The notes beneath the pieces were generated by a model. It saw only the letters and a program-made list of their open reading frames with translations, ran no database searches and was not told the origin of the DNA. From Mahella sp. (lineage in GTDB: Bacteria > Bacillota > Clostridia > Mahellales > Mahellaceae), in contig NZ_JAIHAU010000024.1 in the NCBI RefSeq assembly GCF_020054945.1, positions 1-40,590 on the forward strand: 40,590 nucleotides of DNA, read 5' to 3'. Numbering within the stretch: position 1 is the stretch's first letter; the number at the start of each line of letters is the position of its first letter. A program made the position numbers and the translations under genes. Below are positions 25,086-33,580 of the stretch, one piece after another.

Positions 25086-25111
25086 CATAATGAAACGAGG
25101 GGGCTTTTTAA

Positions 25112-26782
25112 TTGAAGATAGCAGAAGTTGTAGTCAGAATATTAGAGCGCGAAGGTATAGAGGTTGCTTTTGGTATACCAGGTTCGAGTATAAATCCGGT
25201 ATATAAATATCTAGGCGATTCTAAAATAAAGCATTATAATGCTCGACATGAAGAAGGTGCTGTGCATGCGGCAGATGGTTATTACCGTTCCAGTGGCAAA
25301 ATGGCCGTGGCTATAGCAACGTCAGGTCCAGCGGCTACGAATTTTGTAACAGGCCTGTATACAGCTCAGATCGATTCCATGCCACTAATAGCATTGACAG
25401 GCCAGAATACTACATCCCAATTAGGCAAAGAGGCGTTTCAATGCGTTGATATAGTATCTATAGCAAAGCCTATAGTAAAAGCAGCTTATTGCTTAACTGT
25501 CCCAAACGATGTACCCAAGATTATGAAAGAGGCCTTTAGATTGGCTCGAGAGGGGAGGCCAGGACCGGTTCTTTTAGATTTACCGTTAGATATTCAACAG
25601 GCAGATATTGATTTTAATATAGATGATTACATACCGGCCACTATAGACACCCCTAAGCCAGATATACAAAAAATAGATCAGGCTATAGATATGATATTAG
25701 CAGCTAAATCACCAGTTATGCTGATGGGTGGAGGTGTTATTCTAGCGGGAGCTAACAATGAAGCGCGGCAGTTAGCTGAATTTTTATCCTTACCTATTAT
25801 AGAAACATATATGGCCAAAGGAGCGGTACCTTATGATCATCCGCTTTATGTAGGCCATGCAGGCATACAAGTAGGTGGGCCTCTTGGAAACAAGATTCTA
25901 TCGGAAGCAGATCTCGTGTTAGGTATAGGTTGTCGTTTCACTGATAGGCATACGGGGGATATAGGTGTATATACGAAGGGAAAAAAATTTATACATATAG
26001 ATATAGAACCAACCCAGATAGGCAAAATATTTGTACCGGATTTGGGGATAGTATCTGATGCTAAACTAGCAATAGAGGCCATACTGGACAGGTTAGCAGC
26101 AAGGCATGTAGAACGGCAACCCGATTACCGTATAGAAGTTCTGCCGGAATGGAAAAAACAATATACGCGCAAGACATATTTCGATAATATCCCTATAAAA
26201 CCCCAGCGTGTTTTTCATGAGATAAACGAATTCTATGACGATGATACGATATTTACCGCAGGATGTGGTCTTGTACAAATATGGTCGGGGCAATTTCAAA
26301 GGGCGAGAAAACCGAGAAGATATATACCATCAGGCGGGGCTGGTACATTAGGATACGAATTGCCGGCTGCCATAGGCGCTAAAATAGCTAATCCGGAGAG
26401 CCAAGCTGTTGCAGTGGTAGGTGATGGCGGCATTCTTTTCATGATAGAAGAACTAGCAATGGCTTGTCATTATCAGATACCTATAACTGTGATTATAGTA
26501 AACAATGGTTATTTGAGCTTGATAAGGCAAAATCAGAAATATGGTTATAGCTTTGAGCATGCCGTAGATTTATGGTACAACGACGGGACATATACTGATT
26601 TTGTTAAGGTTGCAGAAGGATTTGGCGCTAAAGGGGAAAGAATATTTAAACCAGAAGATATAAAGTCGGCATTACAACGGGCAAAAGACGCCAATTGTCC
26701 ATATGTGATAGACGTAATAGTGGAGAGGCAGACCGATTGTTCCATGGGCTCCAGCATAGAAAATGTAAAGGAATATGAATGA
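25112..26782 (+). CDS. Thiamine-diphosphate enzyme, glyoxylate-carboligase/acetolactate-synthase type
   Basis: The 556-residue protein has the three TPP-enzyme domains: N-terminal Pyr domain (FGIPGSSINPVYKYL), central domain (GGGVILAGA; HIDIEPTQIGKIFVPDLGIVSDAK) and C-terminal PP domain with GDGGILFMIEEL...VNNGYLSLIR. The central segment and the C-terminal SMGSSIENVKEYE end resemble glyoxylate carboligase, which makes tartronate semialdehyde from two glyoxylates. Known Gcl enzymes have Val in place of the catalytic Glu, but this protein has Glu47 (ARHEEGA), as in acetolactate synthases. The exact reaction is therefore uncertain. No small regulatory subunit gene is nearby. The start is TTG after GAGGGGG. 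It is divergent from iclR. Confidence 0.83.
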   Translation: MKIAEVVVRILEREGIEVAFGIPGSSINPVYKYLGDSKIKHYNARHEEGAVHAADGYYRSSGKMAVAIATSGPAATNFVTGLYTAQIDSMPLIALTGQNTTSQLGKEAFQCVDIVSIAKPIVKAAYCLTVPNDVPKIMKEAFRLAREGRPGPVLLDLPLDIQQADIDFNIDDYIPATIDTPKPDIQKIDQAIDMILAAKSPVMLMGGGVILAGANNEARQLAEFLSLPIIETYMAKGAVPYDHPLYVGHAGIQVGGPLGNKILSEADLVLGIGCRFTDRHTGDIGVYTKGKKFIHIDIEPTQIGKIFVPDLGIVSDAKLAIEAILDRLAARHVERQPDYRIEVLPEWKKQYTRKTYFDNIPIKPQRVFHEINEFYDDDTIFTAGCGLVQIWSGQFQRARKPRRYIPSGGAGTLGYELPAAIGAKIANPESQAVAVVGDGGILFMIEELAMACHYQIPITVIIVNNGYLSLIRQNQKYGYSFEHAVDLWYNDGTYTDFVKVAEGFGAKGERIFKPEDIKSALQRAKDANCPYVIDVIVERQTDCSMGSSIENVKEYE

Positions 26783-26818
26783 CCTCACAACATAATTTGA
26801 CGTCAGTAATATAGTTTA

Positions 26819-27304
26819 CAGGACTTACGCAAAAGTCCGCTGAACATTGAGAATTTAATATTTTAAGCTGCGAAGTTTTTAAAGATGATTGTTCTAACGC
26901 TATCTTCGTTTATAACTTTTTGTATAAACTCGCCTTTGCTGAGGAAAGTATATACTGTAAATACCTTATCCCCGGTTTCTATTGTGGAGGCCGATTTGAG
27001 GTAATTTACAGCAGCTCTCATGCTTTCATACCCTTGAGTTATCCTCATATATTCGACAAACATATAGGGAATGAACGCTAGGATTAAATGTCCTTGCAGC
27101 TTTATATAATCTCGCATATGGTATTTCTCAAATCCTAGATATTGCCTTTATACTCTTAAAAAATACCTCAGTCTGTTATGCGAATGTTCGTATAAAGAAT
27201 AAGGCCTTGTTTATAGCGCTGCCGTTGTAGAACAACCTTCATTTACAACTTAGCCAGCTTAAATATTGGATTCACGGCATTATTATTAAATTGCGTAATT
27301 CTTG
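26819..27304 (-). mobile_element. Internally deleted IS remnant with degenerate inverted ends
   Basis: The left end (26819-26832) and right end (27291-27304) are inverted repeats matching at 12 of 14 positions (right end TTGCGTAATTCTTG). Between them lie only the 3' end of a transposase frame and non-coding DNA, about 486 bp in all. No target duplication was recognised. The element cannot move by itself. Confidence 0.62.
26863..27175 (-). pseudogene. DDE transposase C-terminal fragment (IS4-like), frameshifted
   Basis: The minus-strand frame encodes QTEVFFKSIKA and then, after a one-base shift near 27,142-27,146, YLGFEKYHMRDYIKLQGHLI and AFIPYMFVEYMR. This is the typical C-terminal end of IS4-type DDE transposases; the Glu of TEVFFK corresponds to the catalytic glutamate region. 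A stop (27176-27178) precedes it and the rest of the gene is missing. The natural stop is at 26863. Family is assigned by eye. Confidence 0.72.
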
Positions 27305-27592
27305 ATTCTTTAATGGATACTTTGGGGGGGTGAAAGCTATGCATGAATTCACGTGAGGATACCTAGAAACCGGTAATCTATATCAATAAAATTCTAGGTT
27401 AATGCAAGATTTTTAAACAAAGTATATGGACAATATACAGAAATTAGTTGTAGGGAATAATTAATTGAGGGATGAAAATGGATATATGTGGTGAACGTTA
27501 GAGGTAAGACATAAACAGTTTGGCCTTTAACATGGATTTTAAGCGTTTTCGGAGTTTTCGGAAGTACGCGTAAAATAAAAAGGAGGATAAAG

Positions 27593-28993
27593 ATGAAACG
27601 AAATATAGTAGCTTTATTTTTGGTGATTTTACTGATTATAAGTGTTTTAGGAGGATGTTCACAGGAATCTTCCCCATCTACCAGTTCTTCAAATGGTACC
27701 ACTAATAATTCATCAACGGGAACATCTTCTACATCTGAACCTTATAAAGTACATTTTTGGGCATGGACCAATCCAGATAATGTGAAACCTCTTATCGAAC
27801 AATTTAATAAGGATTTTGCAGGGAAGTATGAGCTTGTTTACGAAAAACTAGCGGATGCGGAAACTTTAACTATCAACACCGCTTTAGCTTCGGGTGAGCC
27901 GATCGATGTAATGACGCAATCAGGTGCTTTTGATACAAGAGTTCGGGCTGATAGTGGACAATATTTAGCGCTCAATGAATTTTTTGATGCTTGGGGCAAA
28001 AGCTATGCTGAATTACTTGGCCCAGCGGCTGAAGAAGTTTATAACTTCGACGGTAAATATTATGCGGTGCCGTATTGTAGAAATATTCAAGTAGTGTATT
28101 TTAACAAGAAAATGTTTGATGCAGCAGGTGTACCATATCCGGATCCTAATTGGACATGGGATGATTTTAGAGAAACCGCAAAAAAATTAACTCATGGTGA
28201 AGGCGCAAATAAAGTTTATGGTGTAATGGCGGATTTTGCCAACGAATATTGGCGAGAAATTGCTATGCAAAAGCTTGGGAATTTCTGGTACTATAATGAA
28301 GATTTCACTGCCACGCGTTTTGATGATCCTGCTGTAAAAGAGAGCCTTCAATTCTGGTATGATATGGCGATGGTGGATAAAACCTGTGTGCCGCTGGATG
28401 AATACAAGGCCTTAAAGTATGACAATGATACAACCGGCATGAACGGTTTATATCAGGGCAAATATGCGATGTTGCTCGTGCCTGTATATGGTTCTCTTTA
28501 CTTGAACGAGAGTTATGGTAAGATACCGGAAGGTACTGACATTGGAATGACCAATATGCCTTTGCCAGCTGGAAGCAGTAAGCCAATAACTACATTCTAT
28601 ACTTCTACTGCTAGCATTCCTGCGAATGTTAAAAACAAAGAAGCAGCATGGACACTGCTCAAATATATTTGCTTTGATCGCGCCGATCTTTTTGCGGGTC
28701 CTAAAGCCATGCATCCCGGTTATGATTTTGAGACTGCAGAGGAAAGGCGTGCTTTTGAAGATATTATCTTTGATCATCCTGGCCTTGACAAGGATATGGC
28801 TATGCAAGTTATGGCGTTACCCAGAGACTTAGTGTGCGAAGATAACTCTGTGATTCAAGGGCAAGCTGTAATCAATGAATTGATAAAGGCAGACATTTCA
28901 AAGGTTTTCAATGGTGAGATGTCTGTCGATGATTGCGTAAAAGATTTGAAATCTCAAGGTGATGCTGCTATTGCTAAAGATTTGAAAAAGTAA
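27593..28993 (+). CDS. Sugar ABC transporter solute-binding lipoprotein
   Basis: The 466-residue protein has a lipoprotein signal peptide with the lipobox LGGC (lipidated Cys22), a Ser/Thr/Asn linker, and a family 1 carbohydrate-binding fold (VHFWAWTNPDNVKPLIEQFN; WTWDDFRETAKKL; GKYAMLLVPVYG). It would hold a sugar or oligosaccharide outside the membrane and pass it to the two permeases that follow. AGGAGG precedes the ATG. No ATPase gene is in the window, so a shared MsmK-type ATPase elsewhere probably powers it. The specific sugar is unknown. Confidence 0.92.
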   Translation: MKRNIVALFLVILLIISVLGGCSQESSPSTSSSNGTTNNSSTGTSSTSEPYKVHFWAWTNPDNVKPLIEQFNKDFAGKYELVYEKLADAETLTINTALASGEPIDVMTQSGAFDTRVRADSGQYLALNEFFDAWGKSYAELLGPAAEEVYNFDGKYYAVPYCRNIQVVYFNKKMFDAAGVPYPDPNWTWDDFRETAKKLTHGEGANKVYGVMADFANEYWREIAMQKLGNFWYYNEDFTATRFDDPAVKESLQFWYDMAMVDKTCVPLDEYKALKYDNDTTGMNGLYQGKYAMLLVPVYGSLYLNESYGKIPEGTDIGMTNMPLPAGSSKPITTFYTSTASIPANVKNKEAAWTLLKYICFDRADLFAGPKAMHPGYDFETAEERRAFEDIIFDHPGLDKDMAMQVMALPRDLVCEDNSVIQGQAVINELIKADISKVFNGEMSVDDCVKDLKSQGDAAIAKDLKK

Positions 28994-29027
28994 TATACCT
29001 TATATAAGATTAGGATATGGTACTTTT

Positions 29028-29070
29028 TCTCTAGGGATGGTAATCGATAATCAATCGCTATCCCTAGAGA
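29028..29070 (+). promoter_or_regulatory. Intercistronic stem-loop between binding protein and permeases
   Basis: TCTCTAGGGAT (29028-29038) pairs perfectly over 11 bp with ATCCCTAGAGA (29060-29070). Few T residues follow, so read-through is likely. Such hairpins often protect the upstream mRNA, giving more binding protein than permease. Confidence 0.68.
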
Positions 29071-29106
29071 ATATTTAAGAAATTTAGAGGGAAGGAAGAG
29101 ATTAAT

Positions 29107-30033
29107 ATGTCAACCTCAACTACGGTTTCCGCTGTAAAAAAACAGCAAGGGCATGGTGCTCTTTCTAAACATGAGAATCTAATCGGCTGGGCTTTTCTTT
29201 CACTAAATTTGGCTGGGTATATATTATTTAAATTAATCCCACTTATAATAGCACTTGTTTTAAGCTTTTGTGAATGGAATTTTGTTTCCGGCTGGGAAGG
29301 AATAAGATTTGTTGGTTTAGAGAATTACGGGCAACTTTTTAGTGATGAAGTATTTTTAGTTTCTCTGCGAAATACCATTTTTTACGCAATTGCAACAGTT
29401 CCAATAGCGATTTTTATAGCACTGATTTTCGGTGTTATATTAAATGATAAGGTATATTTCAAGAGTATTCTCCGCCTTGTATTTTATTTACCGAACATAT
29501 CATCAATGGTGGCTGTATCGCTTGTATGGATGTTTTTATTTTTGCCTTCTTATGGGCCTATTAATGAGTTCTTACAAACAATTGGTATTGCTAATCCACC
29601 CAGATGGCTTAATGCTTCAAGTACTTCTCTTTTATCAATCGCAATAGTGGGTATATGGCAAGTGCTCGGATACAATACTATAATTATACTTGCTGGGCTT
29701 CAGGGTATTCCAGAATCTCTTTATGAGGCGGCTGAGATGGATGGCGCCAATGCTATGTGGAAATTTTTCAAGATAACTATTCCGTCACTATCGAATACAT
29801 TATTCTTCCTTACCATAATTTCTATTATTCGTTCTTTTCAAGTGTTTACACCTGTACAGATCATGACTGAAGGCGGACCTGGCACGTCCTCATCAGTCAT
29901 TGTATATTATATATACACAACTGCTTTCCAATATAATAACATTGGATATGCTAGCAGCATGGCTTGGGTTTTATTTTTGATGGTTTTCGTTTTTGCTGCA
30001 GCAAGAATGAGGTTCGCTAACAAAGGAGATTAA
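29107..30033 (+). CDS. Sugar ABC transporter permease, MalF/UgpA type
   Basis: The 308-residue protein has about six membrane helices and the EAA coupling motif YEAAEMDGANAMWKFFKITIP, which contacts the ATPase. GGAAGG precedes the ATG. With the next permease it forms the membrane channel for the sugar bound by the upstream lipoprotein. Confidence 0.92.
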   Translation: MSTSTTVSAVKKQQGHGALSKHENLIGWAFLSLNLAGYILFKLIPLIIALVLSFCEWNFVSGWEGIRFVGLENYGQLFSDEVFLVSLRNTIFYAIATVPIAIFIALIFGVILNDKVYFKSILRLVFYLPNISSMVAVSLVWMFLFLPSYGPINEFLQTIGIANPPRWLNASSTSLLSIAIVGIWQVLGYNTIIILAGLQGIPESLYEAAEMDGANAMWKFFKITIPSLSNTLFFLTIISIIRSFQVFTPVQIMTEGGPGTSSSVIVYYIYTTAFQYNNIGYASSMAWVLFLMVFVFAAARMRFANKGD

Positions 30034-30060
30034 AACTGGATAGATTGAGAGGAATGGGGT

Positions 30061-30903
30061 ATGTTGATGGGATATGCTAACAAAAAGAAGTTAATAAAGA
30101 TTGTATTAACTGTTTTTATGGCTGTATTAGCAATTTTAATGGTTTTGCCGTTTGCTTGGATGCTTTCTGCTTCTTTTAAACCAGATAGTGAAGTATTTAA
30201 CTTTCCGATTGAATGGATACCGAAGACATTTACATGGGAGAATTACATTAAAGTATGGGCTTCAGATATTCCTTTCCCGACTTTTTTTATGAATTCGGTA
30301 AAAGTAACGGTTCTTGCAGTTATCGGTGAGGTCTGTACCAGTGCTTTGGCAGGTTATGCTTTTGCAAAGATTAAATTTAAAGGACGTGATCTAGCCTTCC
30401 TTATATATGTTTCTACGTTGATGTTTCCTAGCCAGATGATGTTGATTCCGCGTTTTGTTTTATTTAAGACGATGGGCATTTATAATACTCATTGGGCACT
30501 GATTCTACCTGGCATGTTTACTGCGTTCGGTACATTCATGCTCAAGCAATTTTTTGAAAGTATTCCTGAAGAATTGACGGAATCGGCCAGAATGGATGGG
30601 GCAAATCATTTTATTATTTTTACGCGTATTGTTCTCCCATTATCAACCGCTGCTTTGAGTGCGCTGATTATATTTCAGTTTGTGTCTATGTGGAACGAAT
30701 ATGAACCGGCGTTGGTTTACCTTAGGGATGTAGATCTAGCTACTATACCGCTGGGACTTAAGTATTTTCAGGATGAATCTTCTACGAGTTACGGCGCTGT
30801 TATGGCAGCCTCGGTTTGTTCATTGGTGCCCATCTTCATTATATTTCTCACTTTTCAAAGACAATTTGTTCAGGGCATTGCAATCTCAGGTTTGAAAGAG
30901 TGA
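30061..30903 (+). CDS. Sugar ABC transporter permease, MalG/UgpE type
   Basis: The 280-residue protein has about six helices and the EAA motif ELTESARMDGANHFIIF. Its C-terminal GIAISGLKE end is characteristic of the MalG-type partner. The ATG at 30061 follows a weak GAGAGG site; a second in-frame ATG two codons later is possible. It is 27 bases after the first permease. Confidence 0.92.
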   Translation: MLMGYANKKKLIKIVLTVFMAVLAILMVLPFAWMLSASFKPDSEVFNFPIEWIPKTFTWENYIKVWASDIPFPTFFMNSVKVTVLAVIGEVCTSALAGYAFAKIKFKGRDLAFLIYVSTLMFPSQMMLIPRFVLFKTMGIYNTHWALILPGMFTAFGTFMLKQFFESIPEELTESARMDGANHFIIFTRIVLPLSTAALSALIIFQFVSMWNEYEPALVYLRDVDLATIPLGLKYFQDESSTSYGAVMAASVCSLVPIFIIFLTFQRQFVQGIAISGLKE

Positions 30904-30975
30904 GGCGTTTTTATTAAATGTGAATATGAGATGGGATGGATATTTATCCAAAATTAAACACAAGGAGCGTAAAAG

Positions 30976-33531
30976 ATGCATACATTATCCGAGATATTTA
31001 TTCATTATGTTAACGTTAGCGGATGTGCGCAGTTTGGCAAAAAAGAGTTTTTGGCTGCACTTTCGGGCTGCAATGTAAAAGTGAGTGAGATAAATCACTG
31101 GATATCGCGCATTAATAGCGACGATCTGTTTGTTGTTGCCGGCACCATTGCCGAGCGCAATGTTCAAATTTTACTTGAAAATGCTGGCATAGAATATGGT
31201 TTAAAACCGGAAAGCGTTGTTTATCAGTGGTGCGATACGCAGGGCGGTAAGGTCCTTGTTATTGCTGGCAGCGATGATGTTGGGCTGATGTACGCATTGC
31301 TTGAAATGGCTGAGCGAATCGAGGCCCATGGTTTTGAGGCCATTGTAAACACAGAGAATCTGGTGGAAAGTCCTGATAATAAGGTTCGTTGTGTAGATAG
31401 GTATATTGTGGGGCATTTGGATGATGAATGGTTTAAATCCGAGGAGTTCTGGCGTTATTATTTGCCTCGCCTTGCTAAAGCGCGTTTTAATCGTTTTTGC
31501 CTTATCGTAGGTTTTGATACGGCTTATATGTCGCCTCCATATCCTTTTTTTGTTCCTGTAAAAGGCTACGAATATATTACTGTAGGTGGTTTGAGTGAGG
31601 AGGCACGGGATGATAACTTATGCGCATTGCGCCGTGTAGGTCAACTTTGCCATGAATACGGTCTTAAATTTGTGTTTGCAACTTGGCAGCAGCGCTCATG
31701 GACTAGTGTCCAGGGGCAGCTGGTAAGTGGGCTTCCTGATAGTGAAGAAGAATTCAGCGAATATTGCCATCAAGGATTGCGCGCATTACTCCATGACGTT
31801 CCAGAAATCGATATCGTTCAATTTCGTGTTAACCATGAATCCGGTGTAGGTACCCAGATTTCATCTGAAAATTTCTGGAATCATTGCACTGATGCTGTTG
31901 CGGAAGTTACTCGAGAGGATAAGCGGCCCATTATTCTCGGCTTGCGCGCTAAAGGGCTTACTGATGCGATGATCAATTACGCGTTGTCGAAGGGTTTGCA
32001 TGTAGAGGTTCCAACCAAATATTGGTGTGAGCATGCCGCGCTTCCATATCACATTTCTATAATGAGGAGCGAAGAGCTGGCGCGTTTGGAAAACTTAAAT
32101 CATAGCCGCCGTTATTCCTATGCTGACATGTTGAAGAAACCTAAATATTATGATGTATTTTTCCGGCTGTGGAATTACGGCTCAACTAATTTGTTCATTT
32201 GGGGCGATGCGGATTATGCGCGTAGATTTTCCATGAGCTGCTCATTGTCTGGCTCCATAGGCTTTGAGATTAATGCACCGCTAGCGCTCAAGTATGGTCA
32301 TGAATTATTACACAAAGAAATATGGAGTACCTTCGCTGATCCATCGCTCCGTTCAGGCAAATGGGAAGATGAACGCTTTTGGATGTGGTATATCGCTTAT
32401 GGGCGAATGGGCTATTCTGTTAATACGAATCCGGAGGTTTGGATGCGTGCGTTTCGCGCTCGTTTTGGCGAAAAGAGTGCTACTTATATAGAACGTGGTT
32501 TACACGCGGCTAGTAAGATTGTTCCGTTTATTACAACAATACACATGCCAGTACATCCTTCCTTGTCGTATTGGACCGAGATGAACACGGGCGGAGCATT
32601 ATTCGCCGAAAACAACCTTTTTTATGGTGATATTACTTATGGAGCAAGTGAACCAAGCGATCATGGGCTTTTTTATGGGATTGATGAATATGCTGCAGAT
32701 TTGTTTTCGGGAAATCTCAGGGGTAAGTATTCCCCGCTGCAGTCGGCACGATGGCTTATACAGTTTGCTGAAGATACGTATCGTTCAATAGAACAAGCTG
32801 ATGCTATTGATGAGAACAGCACAAATGCCGAATATCGGGCTTTGAGAACAGATATACTGCTTTTATGCGATCTCGCTCGCTACCATGCCAATAAGATATT
32901 AGCTGCTTTTGCTCTTAAATGCTTTGAGATTACGAAAGATAAAACCTATTTATCGGACTGTACTTTGTTGCTCAGACGAGCTAAGCAACATTGGATTTTA
33001 TTATCTGAATCAGGGCTAAGAGCTTATCATCATGATTTGGAGTTTTCCACTGGCGGTTCGCAGACACGACATGGTACATGGAAGGATCTATTATGCGAAA
33101 TCGAGGCTGATGAAAAAACACTATTAGCCCTTTTAAAGGACAATAACATTGAGATAAATGAAGAACTTACCCATTGTTACAGTCCTAAAGATCTTGATGT
33201 TAGTATGTATACAATGAGCGAAAATTGGCCTAAAACCCATAAAGCGCATATGCCGCTTACTGTAGAGGTTACGCTTGCGGATTTAACCCCAAAGCCATTT
33301 GTACTTCATTATCGCCATACCAATCAACTTGAAGGAGAATTTAGAGCCATTGAGATGTCTCCTACCGACAAAGGATGCTGTGCAACGATCCCTACCGAAT
33401 ATCTAACACCGGAATGGGATTTGATGATCTATGTAACAATGCAGAATAGAGATGGTTCATGCTTGATGTTCCCGGGTATCTATCATCCGAAATTTCCATA
33501 TCCATATCATGTGATATCTATTTTGAAATGA
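30976..33531 (+). CDS. Putative glycoside hydrolase with GH67/GH20-like N-terminal domain
   Basis: The 851-residue protein has no signal peptide, so it acts in the cytoplasm. Residues about 1-125 resemble the alpha/beta domain that precedes the catalytic barrel in families 20 and 67 (FVVAGTIAERNVQILLENAG, then VLVIAGSDDVGLMYALLEMA). Residues about 140-480 look like a TIM barrel rich in Trp, Tyr and acidic residues; FRVNHESGVG (E288) and EVPTKYW are candidate active-site stretches. The rest is alpha-helical with a possible beta domain at the end. I could not assign a family. Position behind a sugar ABC transporter and before an FAD oxidoreductase supports intracellular breakdown of an imported oligosaccharide or glycoside. 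Confidence 0.6.
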   Translation: MHTLSEIFIHYVNVSGCAQFGKKEFLAALSGCNVKVSEINHWISRINSDDLFVVAGTIAERNVQILLENAGIEYGLKPESVVYQWCDTQGGKVLVIAGSDDVGLMYALLEMAERIEAHGFEAIVNTENLVESPDNKVRCVDRYIVGHLDDEWFKSEEFWRYYLPRLAKARFNRFCLIVGFDTAYMSPPYPFFVPVKGYEYITVGGLSEEARDDNLCALRRVGQLCHEYGLKFVFATWQQRSWTSVQGQLVSGLPDSEEEFSEYCHQGLRALLHDVPEIDIVQFRVNHESGVGTQISSENFWNHCTDAVAEVTREDKRPIILGLRAKGLTDAMINYALSKGLHVEVPTKYWCEHAALPYHISIMRSEELARLENLNHSRRYSYADMLKKPKYYDVFFRLWNYGSTNLFIWGDADYARRFSMSCSLSGSIGFEINAPLALKYGHELLHKEIWSTFADPSLRSGKWEDERFWMWYIAYGRMGYSVNTNPEVWMRAFRARFGEKSATYIERGLHAASKIVPFITTIHMPVHPSLSYWTEMNTGGALFAENNLFYGDITYGASEPSDHGLFYGIDEYAADLFSGNLRGKYSPLQSARWLIQFAEDTYRSIEQADAIDENSTNAEYRALRTDILLLCDLARYHANKILAAFALKCFEITKDKTYLSDCTLLLRRAKQHWILLSESGLRAYHHDLEFSTGGSQTRHGTWKDLLCEIEADEKTLLALLKDNNIEINEELTHCYSPKDLDVSMYTMSENWPKTHKAHMPLTVEVTLADLTPKPFVLHYRHTNQLEGEFRAIEMSPTDKGCCATIPTEYLTPEWDLMIYVTMQNRDGSCLMFPGIYHPKFPYPYHVISILK

Positions 33532-33580
33532 TTATAAAACAGCGACGAATTGATGAAATATAAAGGAAAGGTGATTATTG

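Larger units (their letters stand above)
26783..27592. other. 810-bp gap with decayed IS and leader of the ABC operon
   Basis: The first two thirds hold the IS remnant at 26819-27304. The rest (27305-27592) is AT-rich leader DNA. A GGGGGGG ribosome-like site before a five-codon frame (about 27,326-27,356) looks like a dead start. A direct repeat TTTTCGGAG/TTTTCGGAA (27546-27563) lies just before the AGGAGG of the binding-protein gene and could be an operator. No clear promoter was recognised. Confidence 0.6.

Noticed and set aside
27326-27360. GGGGGGG ribosome-like site and ATG before the ABC operon
   Set aside because: The frame stops after five codons; it may be a dead gene start but cannot be called a gene.
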